Source of the DNA: Candidatus Woesearchaeota archaeon
GTDB lineage: Archaea > Nanobdellota > Nanobdellia > Woesearchaeales > GW2011-AR9
Direction: 5' to 3'
NCBI GenBank assembly: GCA_018303045.1
Contig: JAGVYX010000014.1
Location: 1 to 20,438 of the forward strand
DNA: 20,438 nt
The notes under the pieces: model-generated
The model's input: only the letters and a program-made list of their open reading frames with translations
The model's database searches: none
Told to the model about the DNA's origin: nothing
In this document: in pieces, positions 1 through 6,913 of the stretch
Layout: each line of letters begins with the position of its first letter
Numbering within the stretch: position 1 is the stretch's first letter
Translations under genes and position numbers: made by a program

Positions 1-2
1 CG

Positions 3-408
3 CTTTGCTCGGAATTGATTAAAAAGCTAAATCTGAAAAACTACGGTGTCAATGGAATTTTCGACGACAAAAAACTCACCCCGCTACGCTTCGTGGCACG
101 TTGCACTCTCGCTTACGCTCGGCTCACTTAACAGCGCGCATTTGTTAGTCAAAATAAAAAATAAATTTTACTAAAAAGCCCAGCCCACTAACGGGACACT
201 CGCTCACACCAACTCTTCGGTTTCCCTCCGGGACGTTGCACTAAACCTCGTTTTTCTCTTCGAGAAAGCAGGGGATAAATCCAAAAATCTTAACAGCAAT
301 AAATATATTTCTATTGAAGGGATGCTGCAAAGATTCCAGGAATTGAAAGTTCTGCATACTAACCCCCGCATCAATCAAAAAGTGGACTGGCCTTATTCAG
401 CTATCTAA
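3..408 (+). pseudogene. Interrupted gene remnant, 5' end off the window
   Basis: An open frame enters from the left edge (frame 3) and reads as ordinary protein up to about position 76 (…NGIFDDKKL). It then runs into GC-rich sequence and stops at 129-131. Coding-like sequence resumes in frame 1 from about 270 and ends at the TAA at 406-408, with the tail MLQRFQELKVLHTNP then RINQKVDWPYSAI. The two halves could be one gene split by the GC-rich island at about 77-270, which also shifts the frame. I do not recognise the family. The C-terminal half has no good promoter or start of its own. Alternatively these are two unrelated fragments. Confidence 0.35.
77..270. repeat. GC-rich non-coding island with dispersed repeat core
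   Basis: This block is clearly richer in GC than its surroundings and carries arrays of CTCGC/GCTCG-like words. It contains a 10-base direct repeat, ACGTTGCACT, at 98-107 and 233-242. Its core at 97-122 aligns with 7681-7705, differing by two substitutions and one indel. It interrupts a reading frame. The function is unknown; it may be a small mobile or recombination-derived repeat. Confidence 0.5.
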
Positions 409-871
409 ACAGATATTCCAGGTAAACAATTTTAGCTTGTAGGAAATCATCCCAAAAAATAGAATTTTTACATTCATTAAAAAAAGCAAATCCGCCGCCG
501 GGGGCTATTTCAGCGGCATTAAATGATTTTCTTGCTTGTTTTACCGCGATGATAAAACCTTTTTTTCCCATCCATAACTGAATCGTTAAGGGAAACTCGG
601 CATGATTTATAACATTAGAACTGGCTTCGTTCAGAAAATAAGCCACTTCATCTTCACGATTATGGTTCATCCAATTATACAAATCGAAGGGTGAGGATAA
701 TAATTGGGAATACTGTTCATTTAACATGTCCACAATTTCCCATAGTCTGTCTTGAAAATCTTGCGCTGTCGGCATAACCAATTCAGCATACTGTTCTTTC
801 TCGATACTATTTCCTATATTAATTAATGCTTCCGCTAATGTTTTAGAAGGGTTTACAGCCACGGGCATCAT
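401..871 (-). CDS. Degenerate GHKL (histidine-kinase-like) ATPase domain protein
   Basis: A 156-residue protein that resembles small archaeal RsbW/HATPase-like proteins. A possible N-box is seen (EASSNVINHA, about residues 83-92). It is followed by a beta strand, a segment where the ATP-lid Asp-x-Gly motif should be, and a glycine-rich GGGFAFFN segment near the end. The expected DxGxG reads KQARKSF, so the key Asp and Gly are gone. I infer a pseudo-ATPase or a regulatory protein that no longer binds ATP. Its first codons overlap the last 29 bases of the upstream exported-protein gene, so the two are probably co-transcribed. The family call rests on pattern memory only. Confidence 0.45.
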   Translation of the reverse strand: MMPVAVNPSKTLAEALINIGNSIEKEQYAELVMPTAQDFQDRLWEIVDMLNEQYSQLLSSPFDLYNWMNHNREDEVAYFLNEASSNVINHAEFPLTIQLWMGKKGFIIAVKQARKSFNAAEIAPGGGFAFFNECKNSIFWDDFLQAKIVYLEYLFR

Positions 872-1601
872 TTAAATCAATTTTTTGGTTAAAATTAACC
901 ATTTCCCAGAGTTTTTTTCTTTCTGCCGGAGAATTATAAACTTCCGGCCGGGAATTTACGGTAGAAACGTAATGCCTCATAATTTTTTGGTTTAGCGGAT
1001 GGAATCTTGTTCCAGTTCGCCAATCGCCAAGGAAATATTCCGGGCTGGGAATAAACTGTCCCTGCCGATAAATTCCTACCTCTCGGGCAGCATAAGCTTT
1101 GGCGGCCACTGCGGTAATTAATCTGGACAAAAAGTCTGCTTTTTCCTGTTGATGGCTCTGTTCCGGCATAACTAGATCTGGAATAATAAAGCCAGTATTA
1201 GTTTCTAAACTGGCTTCATAAGGGATTCCCGTAGCTTGAACGATAGCATCTTTATATTGGCAGTTGGGCGCATTGGCTATCCTAAATCCTGCCAGGGGGG
1301 GTTTTTCTCCTTTCTGAGAGAATAAACTTGCGTTTAAAACGCAAACCACTACATCAAGATTTCCTAACGGCTCGAAATGTTCTATTAGCTTTAGGTCTTG
1401 AAAAGCAAGGCCGGCTTCACTAAATCGATCTCCTGCTTTAATTAGGGCTTGTTCTAATTCATCAGTTTTAACCGCAGAATCAGCATTATAAATTCTCAAT
1501 TCTCCGGCAGTAATCATTTGCTGCAGCGCTAAACTGGGATTTGCCCACAGAATTCCTACAGCAGAGCCAATCCCGGCTAGGGCTTCTCTTCTGGTAATCA
1601 T
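843..1601 (-). CDS. Exported protein with twin-arginine-like signal, unknown function
   Basis: A 252-residue protein. It starts TRREALAGIGSAVGI followed by a small-residue segment ending in SLA. That is a hydrophobic signal peptide with an Arg-Arg pair, so Tat export is possible, although the motif is weak after the RR. The mature part is soluble-looking with no domain I recognise, and it ends in a charged tail with one Cys. A TATA-like box (TTATTTAAAAAT on the minus strand, 1621-1633) lies about 28 bases before the ATG, supporting this start on a leaderless transcript. It is the first gene of a two-gene minus-strand unit with the GHKL-like gene. Confidence 0.6.
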   Translation of the reverse strand: MITRREALAGIGSAVGILWANPSLALQQMITAGELRIYNADSAVKTDELEQALIKAGDRFSEAGLAFQDLKLIEHFEPLGNLDVVVCVLNASLFSQKGEKPPLAGFRIANAPNCQYKDAIVQATGIPYEASLETNTGFIIPDLVMPEQSHQQEKADFLSRLITAVAAKAYAAREVGIYRQGQFIPSPEYFLGDWRTGTRFHPLNQKIMRHYVSTVNSRPEVYNSPAERKKLWEMVNFNQKIDLNDARGCKPF

Positions 1602-1700
1602 TATTCGTTATTTACCAATCATTTTTAAATAACTTTCTGAAAAAAAAGCTTTATTCGAAAAATGGCCGGCTGCCTGGGAATAATCTAGCTTATAGCACCA

Positions 1701-1710
1701 AATTTAAATA
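1701..1710 (+). promoter_or_regulatory. TATA box for the SemiSWEET gene
   Basis: AATTTAAATA centred about 26 bases before the GTG at 1732, the spacing expected for a leaderless archaeal transcript. It supports the GTG start, because no suitable ATG exists in frame. Confidence 0.5.
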
Positions 1711-1731
1711 GATAAAAATAAATTCAAAATC

Positions 1732-2019
1732 GTGGTTAATGGAATTCATCATCGGCTTAAGCACCAGAAATGGCTGCATAAAGCTGTTTATGTGGCTGGA
1801 ATTTTAGGCCCCTTGATGACGATTCCACAGATCATTAAAATTTGGCTGTACCAAGATGCTTCGGGGGTTTCCGCCTTGTCTTGGGGAAGTTATTTTGTTT
1901 TATCAGGATTTTGGCTGGCCTATGGAATCGAAGAGCGGGAAACTCCAATAATTATTAACTATGTTTTTTGGATGGTCATGCATCTGGTGGTCGTTACCGG
2001 CGTGTTAATTTATGGATAA
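1732..2019 (+). CDS. SemiSWEET / PQ-loop transporter
   Basis: A 95-residue integral membrane protein with three predicted helices (about residues 17-37, 47-65, 72-93). The Pro-Gln pair at residues 32-33 (TIPQIIKIW) followed by SGVSALSW is the hallmark of the PQ-loop/SemiSWEET family. Members dimerise to form a sugar-type facilitator in the cytoplasmic membrane. The substrate cannot be told from sequence. The length is right for a one-repeat SemiSWEET. It starts with GTG, placed by the upstream TATA box. It runs convergently to the hydrolase gene, with only three bases between the two stop codons. Confidence 0.8.
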   Translation: MVNGIHHRLKHQKWLHKAVYVAGILGPLMTIPQIIKIWLYQDASGVSALSWGSYFVLSGFWLAYGIEERETPIIINYVFWMVMHLVVVTGVLIYG

Positions 2020-2022
2020 GCA

Positions 2023-2550
2023 TTACCTTAAATAAATTCCTTTCCGTTTAAACCAGCGGTCTTTTTTTTCCTTACAGCTATCGTAATTGGCAATCAGGCA
2101 GTCGGCAGTGATAATTTGATAGCCAAGATTTTTAGCATCCTTCCCTGTGCTTTCCACGCAGAAATTGGCATTAACCCCCATTAGATATGTTTCAATCGTT
2201 CCCCAGATTCTAAGCAGAGCGTCTAAATCTGTGCCAGTAAACCCGCTGTCGCAAGTTTTGGTTATTTGTTCTGTTCTCTTTAATTGTTTTATCTCCCTGG
2301 ACAACTCAGCAATTGTTTTTCCACAAAGGTCATATCTTAAGACGGCTACAGGCAGATTGCGCCTCCGGCAATAATCCAGCACTGTTTTTTGTGAAGTAAT
2401 CAATCTCCGCGCGCCGCTGGGCTTTAAATACTCCAAGAATTTTTCCTGCATGTCAATTAGAACAAATGTTCTTCCAACTTCCGGGTCAGCCTGGTAGTCG
2501 CGGGGAAAAGTGCTTTTGAGGTATCGCGGCGAGTGCCAAATTCCGTCCAT
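2023..2550 (-). CDS. Isochorismatase-like cysteine hydrolase
   Basis: A 175-residue protein of the isochorismatase/nicotinamidase superfamily. The catalytic triad is visible: Asp33 in FVLIDMQ, Lys98 in ITKTCDSGF, and Cys131 in GVNANFCVESTG just after the usual loop. The family hydrolyses amides or vinyl ethers through a thioester with the Cys. The substrate is not identifiable; nicotinamide and isochorismate are only two of many options. A minus-strand TATA box (TTTAAATAAAC, about 2570-2582) sits about 26 bases before the ATG, so the transcript is probably leaderless and monocistronic. Confidence 0.8.
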   Translation of the reverse strand: MDGIWHSPRYLKSTFPRDYQADPEVGRTFVLIDMQEKFLEYLKPSGARRLITSQKTVLDYCRRRNLPVAVLRYDLCGKTIAELSREIKQLKRTEQITKTCDSGFTGTDLDALLRIWGTIETYLMGVNANFCVESTGKDAKNLGYQIITADCLIANYDSCKEKKDRWFKRKGIYLR

Positions 2551-2907
2551 AGACAGTTTTAGTCCAGAGTTTATTTAAAAAAGTGATGAAATTTAGACGC
2601 AGGGATTAATTAAAAGAAGGATCTCCTTCTGATGATAATTTAGTTTTTTTCAATATCGGATTAAGTTGGTTTGATGAAGAAAAGAAATATATTTAAGGAA
2701 AAGATTCTCTTTTTTTATCATATATGAACTTTCTTAGGCTTCATCCAAAAAATAATCGCCACGCCAGACTCACTCAGCATTGGTTATCGTGATCTGCGGC
2801 GCCTTCCCATAAGGAATGCCCTTCCGCATGCGCTTAATTGAGCTGTAAAGTAAACGTCACCTAGAATAATAGAAACTTTATTAAAATACGCTTTATAACT
2901 GATAATC
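2551..2907. other. Intergenic stretch with a possible gene-tail fragment
   Basis: No convincing gene. A small hairpin (AGAAGG-ATCT-CCTTCT) lies near 2614. On the minus strand, 2770-2829 encodes a short peptide, MRKGIPYGKAPQITITNAE, ending in TGA. It reads like the C-terminus of a lost gene, with a stop codon a few codons upstream of its ATG. A TATA-like ACTTTATTAAAATAC near 2875-2889 lies about 27 bases before the next gene. Confidence 0.4.
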
Positions 2908-3354
2908 ATGGAATTGGTAAATTTTGTAGTCAAAGCCAAGAAACAGACTTATGCAAGTGGAAATCCTGCAAAAAAATTAGAAGATGGTTTTGAGGAATTT
3001 TTTTATGAAGAAGGAGATTACAGATATAGAGATAGGTATCATGCGAGAGATCCAAGACCATTTGGTGGAGAAGAGATTGTTTGGCAAAATGGCAAAGCTG
3101 TTTGGATAATGAATTATTATGGTTATATGCTATCTGATAAAATAGATAGCAAAAAGGTTTATGGTTTTCTTAGAAAAGCAATGAGCCGCATAGATAAACA
3201 AAGGCCTTTCAGAGGCCCTTCACATTTTAAAGAAGAAGATTTCAAATATATTGATAAAAGTGAGGGTGATTTAGATAATTTCATAGGAACTGAAAGAATA
3301 TTGTATACAGGAGAAGAGGTTTATAGGCTAGAATATCATGGAGGCAGAATATAA
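2908..3354 (+). CDS. DUF5680-family protein
   Basis: A 148-residue protein matching the DUF5680 pattern from start to end. It has an N-terminal FVVKAKKQTYASG, a central acidic/aromatic block (YRYRDRY), GGEEIVWQNGKAVWIMNYYG, then RGP and a C-terminal VYRLEYHGG. In bacteria this domain often follows a helix-turn-helix in XRE-type regulators. Here it stands alone with no DNA-binding part, so its role is open. The start is supported by a TATA-like box about 27 bases upstream. It is not clearly in an operon. Confidence 0.7.
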   Translation: MELVNFVVKAKKQTYASGNPAKKLEDGFEEFFYEEGDYRYRDRYHARDPRPFGGEEIVWQNGKAVWIMNYYGYMLSDKIDSKKVYGFLRKAMSRIDKQRPFRGPSHFKEEDFKYIDKSEGDLDNFIGTERILYTGEEVYRLEYHGGRI

Positions 3355-3470
3355 TAAAGGAATAAAGGTAAAAATAATATCAGTAGATCCTCAATGAGAA
3401 TTTAGCGCTCCATGTGGTAAACATTATAGGCCCCATTTTCTTTACATTAAAAATAAGAACTAAAAGATCG

Positions 3471-3478
3471 GGAGGTGA
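3471..3478 (+). promoter_or_regulatory. Strong Shine-Dalgarno site for the SEC-C mini-protein
   Basis: GGAGGTGA, a near-perfect anti-16S match, lies five bases before the ATG at 3483. It is one of few strong ribosome binding sites in a window where most genes look leaderless. Confidence 0.7.
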
Positions 3479-3482
3479 ACTT

Positions 3483-3587
3483 ATGACCCAAACCAATGAA
3501 CCTTGCCCCTGCGGTAATGAAGAAAGTTATGGAAAATGTTGCGGAAAAGGCAAAGGCAAAAGCAGCGGCGGTTGCTGTTGCGGATAA
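3483..3587 (+). CDS. 34-residue SEC-C zinc-binding mini-protein
   Basis: A very short gene with a strong ribosome binding site. The peptide contains PCPCGNEESYGKCCG, the complete SEC-C consensus (CxCG…SYKxCC-like) that binds zinc in the C-terminal tail of bacterial SecA and in many stand-alone proteins. The remainder is a Lys/Gly linker (GKGKGK) and a second Cys cluster, GGCCCG, before TAA. All the metal ligands are in place, but no other domain exists, so this is a free SEC-C knuckle. It could mediate protein or ribosome contacts. That role is inference; the motif itself is unambiguous. A TATA-like TTACATTAAAAATAA lies near 3441-3457. Confidence 0.75.
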   Translation: MTQTNEPCPCGNEESYGKCCGKGKGKSSGGCCCG

Positions 3588-3735
3588 CGTAGTAGGCACC
3601 ACTTGTCTGCCGACCAGACCGTAGCGACCGAGAATCAAATTTTTGGAACTTAACAGCCATTTTTCACTAGAGTGGTGGTTACGGGATAGGTTTTGGTAAA
3701 GTATTTAAAAATAGGTTAATTTAATGATAATTAGA

Positions 3736-4572
3736 ATGGATCCAGAAGCGTCATTGATTGTTTTTCAGGGAAAAGGTATACGAAGGTTATGGTATATTGA
3801 AGAATGGTTCTTTTCTATTATAGATATTGTGACCGTATTAACGGGTAGCTCTATTCCTAGAAGATATTGGTCTGATTTAAAAATTAAGCTTAAAGATGAA
3901 GGATTTGAGTTGTACGAAAAAATCGTACAACTGAAGTTACCCTCTTCTGACGGTAAATTCTATGAAACTGACTGTGCCAATACTGAAACTCTCCTAAGGA
4001 TAGTTCAATCCATTCCCTCCCCAAAAGCAGAGCCATTTAAGAGATGGCTTGCAAAGGTTGGCTATGAGCGGATACAAGAAATAGAAAACCCAGAACTTGC
4101 TCAAAAAAGGATGAGGGAATTGTACAAAAAGAAAGGATATTCTGATGAATGGGTCGAACGAAGAGTAAGGGGGATAGCAATAAGAGACGAATTGACCAGC
4201 GAATGGGATAAGCGGGCAATAAAGACCGAAAGAGAATATGCAATCCTCACCGCAGAAATCTCAAAAGCGACTTTTGGTTTAACGCCGTCCGAGTACAAAG
4301 AGTTAAAGGGACTGAAACGAGAAAATTTACGTGATCACATGACCGACTTGGAGCTTATCTTTTCCATGCTTGGTGAGGCTGCTACCACCGAAATCACGAG
4401 AAATAAGAATGCACAAAGATTTGATGAAGGCAAAAAAGCAGCGCAAGAAGGTGGGGCTGTTGCCGGTAGAGCAAGAAGAGATTTGGAAATAAAAAGTGGT
4501 AGAAGAATCGTTACTTCTGAAAATTATGTGGAGCAGGCTGAATCGGCTAAAAGATTGGAGAAGAAGAAGTAA
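3736..4572 (+). CDS. dinD: DinD / Bro-N family protein
   Basis: A protein of about 278 residues from the start preferred here. An upstream in-frame ATG at 3724 would add four residues, but the TATA box (TATTTAAAA, 3702-3710) is 30 bases from 3736 and only 18 from 3724. The N-terminal ~100 residues match Bro-N (IRRLWYIEEWFFSIIDIV … FRRW-like AEPFKRWLAKVGYERI). The C-terminal half matches E. coli DinD: GLKRENLRDHMTDLEL, then EITRNKNAQRFDEGKKAA and EGGAVAGRARRDLE. DinD is a DNA-damage-inducible protein reported to affect RecA. Archaeal homologues are common in mobile contexts and uncharacterised. The C-terminus is Lys-rich. Confidence 0.8.
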   Translation: MDPEASLIVFQGKGIRRLWYIEEWFFSIIDIVTVLTGSSIPRRYWSDLKIKLKDEGFELYEKIVQLKLPSSDGKFYETDCANTETLLRIVQSIPSPKAEPFKRWLAKVGYERIQEIENPELAQKRMRELYKKKGYSDEWVERRVRGIAIRDELTSEWDKRAIKTEREYAILTAEISKATFGLTPSEYKELKGLKRENLRDHMTDLELIFSMLGEAATTEITRNKNAQRFDEGKKAAQEGGAVAGRARRDLEIKSGRRIVTSENYVEQAESAKRLEKKK

Positions 4573-4604
4573 AAACATTTTGGCAAACTAAGGTTCCTTG
4601 ATTT

Positions 4605-4692
4605 CTTGCTTGGGTATCATACCCAGGAGTTGTTTCCGCAGGAAACTCACGAACAACGTGACTTGACTACTGCGATGTCGATTCCAAGCAAG
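4605..4692 (+). ncRNA. Possible structured RNA closed by a 9-bp stem
   Basis: CTTGCTTGG (4605-4613) pairs perfectly with CCAAGCAAG (4684-4692). Within the loop are GGGTA/TACCC and a strong hairpin GTTTCC-GCA-GGAAAC (4632-4646) flanked by GTTG/CAAC. The result is an 88-base branched fold. It is followed by an A-tract, the hairpin CGGAGC-TCT-GCTCCG and a T-run. I could not fit it to tRNA, 5S rRNA, SRP or box C/D RNA. It may be a non-coding RNA or the untranslated end of dinD. Confidence 0.35.
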
Positions 4693-4695
4693 ATT

Positions 4696-4734
4696 AAAAA
4701 ATACCACGGAGCTCTGCTCCGATTGGGATTTTTT
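4696..4734 (+). terminator. Hairpin plus T-run terminator-like element
   Basis: An A-run (4696-4701), then the stem CGGAGC-TCT-GCTCCG (4707-4721), then ATTGGG and six T's (4729-4734). The flanking A and T runs can extend the stem. It lies between dinD and the methyltransferase and may terminate either dinD or the structured element. Confidence 0.45.
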
Positions 4735-4769
4735 ATTCTCGATAAACATTTAAAGTAATGGTTGCTATT

Positions 4770-4798
4770 ATCTTAAATGATCTTAAATGATCTTAAAT
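4770..4798 (+). repeat. 10-base tandem repeat over the start codon
   Basis: The unit ATCTTAAATG occurs at 4770-4779 and 4780-4789, with a nine-base third copy at 4790-4798. The first copy supplies an ATG (4777) that encodes only MILNDLK before a stop. The second copy supplies the ATG (4787) of the methyltransferase. Confidence 0.85.
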
Positions 4799-5317
4799 AA
4801 ACTAGCCCAATTGGAACAGGAAAGCATTCACCGGGGAATTCCCATTATCGGCCGAGAGAAAGGCGCCTGGCTGTTACAGATAATTAAGAAATTTAAACCA
4901 AAAAAGATCCTAGAGCTGGGAACAGCCAACGGGTATAGCGGCTGCATTTTAGGCAGCGAAGGAGGAAAGCTTACTACTATTGAAGTTGATGAAAAAATCG
5001 CTGAAGAAGCGGCCATTAATTTTGCTAAAAATAACATTAATGCTGAAATTCTTTTAGGAAATGGCATTGACATTATCCGGGATTTAGTTAAAAAAAAACT
5101 AAACTTCGATTTAATTTTTATTGATTTTTTCAAAAAGGGATATATCAAAGTAGGGAGTAATTGTGTTTCTTTAACTAAAACCGGCGGAGTTATTATTGCC
5201 GATAATATTTCCATGGAAGACTGCCGGGATTTTGCCGCCGCCGTTTTGCATAATCCTAAATTAAAAACGGAAGTTATTAATATCGGGGATGGCTTGAGTT
5301 ATAGCATTAGGAAGTAA
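4787..5317 (+). CDS. SAM-dependent O-methyltransferase (family 3/24 type)
   Basis: A 176-residue Rossmann methyltransferase. SAM motif I is ILELGTANGYSG (about residues 41-52). The acidic residue that binds ribose follows in TTIEVDEK, then FDLIFIDFFKKGY and VIIADNIS, which is the metal/SAM-site region in catechol-type O-methyltransferases. The substrate is unknown. The protein is somewhat shorter than usual (about 200-220 residues). Its start codon lies inside a 10-base tandem repeat. A TATA-like ACATTTAAAG centred near 4751 predicts a transcript start at about 4777, on the decoy ATG. The next small gene follows after 31 bases. Confidence 0.75.
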   Translation: MILNKLAQLEQESIHRGIPIIGREKGAWLLQIIKKFKPKKILELGTANGYSGCILGSEGGKLTTIEVDEKIAEEAAINFAKNNINAEILLGNGIDIIRDLVKKKLNFDLIFIDFFKKGYIKVGSNCVSLTKTGGVIIADNISMEDCRDFAAAVLHNPKLKTEVINIGDGLSYSIRK

Positions 5318-5348
5318 AAAGATGTTCGTAAAGGAGAGGAGATAGATC

Positions 5349-5594
5349 ATGAACTTGGATTTGGAACAGCTGGCTAAAGAAGCTTATAAATTAAAATTAA
5401 CCGATTTCACTCCGTTGGGATTAGGTTCAATTTTTTATGCCGTAAGAAACCACCAGTCTCATAAGAAAACAGATTGGAAATCTTATGAAGAAAATTATGT
5501 AAACATGATAAATCGCCTGGGAATTTTAACCCTTTATAATGGACTGCAGATGGTTGGATTGTTGGCGGCGTTGAAGTTTTATTATGAGATGTAA
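5349..5594 (+). CDS. Small hypothetical protein
   Basis: An 81-residue protein of unknown family. The N-terminal half is helical and charged (LDLEQLAKEAYKLKLTDF). The C-terminal quarter is hydrophobic (GILTLYNGLQMVGLLAAL) and could be a membrane helix. The start is fixed by a Shine-Dalgarno stretch, GGAGAGGAG, at 5333-5341, eight bases upstream. The use of a ribosome binding site and the 31-base gap fit co-transcription with the methyltransferase. I cannot assign a function. Confidence 0.6.
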   Translation: MNLDLEQLAKEAYKLKLTDFTPLGLGSIFYAVRNHQSHKKTDWKSYEENYVNMINRLGILTLYNGLQMVGLLAALKFYYEM

Positions 5595-5736
5595 TTTAAC
5601 CTTTAATCCAGAAAAGCAACTAATCTATGTTATATTCAATTTTTGCGTCGCGTGATGTTTACCCTGCTTCAATTAAAACGGGGCTGGCTACTAGTACTAA
5701 ACATTAATATATCTATTAAATGTTCAAACTGATATT

Positions 5737-6237
5737 ATGAAACGCAAACTTACCTCATTACTTATTGTGGCAATTGGTATTATTTATGTACTAATGTTAA
5801 TCAGTAGCAGAAATCCATTAATTGTTGACGACGTGTATCAGACTAATACTTGTGATGGTTTATTGGAAAAAGCAGATGTTCTCTACATAATCCCAAACTT
5901 TGAAAATAATTCAATTAACAATAATGAAGATTGGTGTGCTAAAATTAAATCTCTTAACAAAACAATCGGACTTCATGGAATAAAGCATTCTTACCATGAG
6001 TTTGAGAAAGAAATTCATGATGAAGAACTGGTATTAGCAATAAAAGAATTTGAGAACTGTTTTGAAGAGAAACCAACTTTATTCCGTCCACCATATAACA
6101 GAATCAATGAAGAAAATGAGGAAAAAATTTTAAAACTAAATTTAACACTTTACAAAAAAAAATTTATTGCACACCCTTATTGCCATTGTAATCCAAAATC
6201 ATTCATGAAACCATTAAACTGGATTTTGTTTTGTTAA
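5737..6237 (+). CDS. Polysaccharide-deacetylase-like (NodB/DUF2334) membrane-anchored protein
   Basis: A 166-residue protein with an N-terminal signal anchor (residues 5-22) and an extracytoplasmic domain. NodB-fold landmarks are visible. Asp31-Asp32 in LIVDDVY is like the DUF2334 first motif. His80-x3-His84 in IGLHGIKHSYHEF would bind the metal. Then comes the RPPY motif (117-120). This family removes acetyl groups from cell-surface polysaccharide. The protein is shorter than full deacetylases (about 200 or more residues) and ends in a Cys/His-rich PYCHC segment, so it may be C-terminally truncated. A TATA box near 5704-5712 lies about 29 bases before the ATG, consistent with a leaderless transcript. 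Confidence 0.6.
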   Translation: MKRKLTSLLIVAIGIIYVLMLISSRNPLIVDDVYQTNTCDGLLEKADVLYIIPNFENNSINNNEDWCAKIKSLNKTIGLHGIKHSYHEFEKEIHDEELVLAIKEFENCFEEKPTLFRPPYNRINEENEEKILKLNLTLYKKKFIAHPYCHCNPKSFMKPLNWILFC

Positions 6238-6251
6238 AAAAAAAGAAAATA

Positions 6252-6301
6252 ATTGAATTATTCACACTTGTCAACCATTGAATTATTCACACTTGTCAAC
6301 C
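6252..6301. repeat. 25-base perfect tandem duplication at a gene's 3' end
   Basis: The 25-base unit at 6252-6276 is repeated exactly at 6277-6301. The right copy contains the last codons (VDKCE) and the stop of the minus-strand gene. The left copy is a duplicate of that tail lying downstream of the stop. Confidence 0.9.
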
Positions 6302-6558
6302 CATCCAGCAAAAGCATTAAAATATTTTTCTTCGTTGGATGGATGAATATCTAGCCAATATGCAGCAGCGTGCTGATTTATAACTTCCCTTGGTTCACCT
6401 TTCAAATGTCCGTAATCACTACAGAACATTTTTTGACCGATATACTCTTCAATCTTAAGGTAAACAGGAGGGAATGTTGCCGTCAAAAATCCCACAGCTA
6501 AAGCACCAATTGCTACATTTTTCCATGTAAGTTCGCTTGTAATGTCTTTGAATCTCAT
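6283..6558 (-). CDS. Small single-pass membrane protein, unknown
   Basis: A 91-residue protein with one clear transmembrane helix (about residues 14-34, NVAIGALAVGFLTATFPPV). A soluble domain of about 55 residues follows, with one Cys after the membrane segment and one at the C-terminus (DKCE). A disulfide outside the cell is possible. A minus-strand TATA box (GTTTATAAAG) lies about 25 bases before the ATG. The final codons and stop have been tandemly duplicated downstream. No known family is recognised. It is divergent from the antitoxin gene. Confidence 0.6.
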   Translation of the reverse strand: MRFKDITSELTWKNVAIGALAVGFLTATFPPVYLKIEEYIGQKMFCSDYGHLKGEPREVINQHAAAYWLDIHPSNEEKYFNAFAGWVDKCE

Positions 6559-6631
6559 TTTATGATGAAATAAGCATACTACTTTATAAACTTTTTGTCA
6601 CTTTTAAGTTAGAACCGATTTAGCAAAAGAT

Positions 6632-6640
6632 TTTTATATT
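6632..6640 (+). promoter_or_regulatory. TATA box of the RHH antitoxin gene
   Basis: TTTTATATT centred about 29 bases before the ATG at 6665, giving a leaderless transcript. The antitoxin itself could bind here for autoregulation, but no clear operator palindrome was seen. Confidence 0.5.
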
Positions 6641-6664
6641 TGGAACAACCACAATAGCATTACA

Positions 6665-6913
6665 ATGGTAATGGACACAATTCAAGTACGGTTAAGTCAC
6701 GGATTAGTTGAAAAGATAGATGATTTAGTACAGACAGGAGTTTACTCTAGTCGTTCTGATGTTCTAAGAGATGCTGTAAGAAGACTCGTGCTTGATAAAC
6801 TTATTGGAATTCTTCCAGGCATAGGGGATTCTGTAAAAGAGATCAGAAAGATTAGGACTAAATTATCCAAAGAAAAATTTGACTTGGATGAAATCAACAA
6901 ACTAGCTGAGTAA
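6665..6913 (+). CDS. Ribbon-helix-helix (CopG/ParD-type) antitoxin
   Basis: An 82-residue protein. Residues 5-45 form a ribbon-helix-helix: the beta strand TIQVRLSHGLVEKIDDLV, then YSSRSDVLRDAVRRL with the typical S-R-S-D-V helix cap. Such dimers bind DNA and neutralise a toxin through their C-terminal tail (here residues 50-82, charged). The gene runs toward a PIN-domain gene and overlaps its end by 12 bases. This suggests a toxin-antitoxin pair in an unusual tail-to-tail arrangement. ATG at 6671 (third codon) is an alternative start, but 6665 has the better TATA spacing. Confidence 0.8.
   Translation: MVMDTIQVRLSHGLVEKIDDLVQTGVYSSRSDVLRDAVRRLVLDKLIGILPGIGDSVKEIRKIRTKLSKEKFDLDEINKLAE

Noticed and set aside
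3447..3638. 63-residue minus-strand frame
   Set aside because: It is a repetitive Ala/Phe/Thr shadow of the SEC-C mini-gene on the other strand.
4605..4692. Interrupted tRNA
   Set aside because: The closing stem resembles an acceptor, but no T loop, D loop or anticodon arm can be built on either strand.
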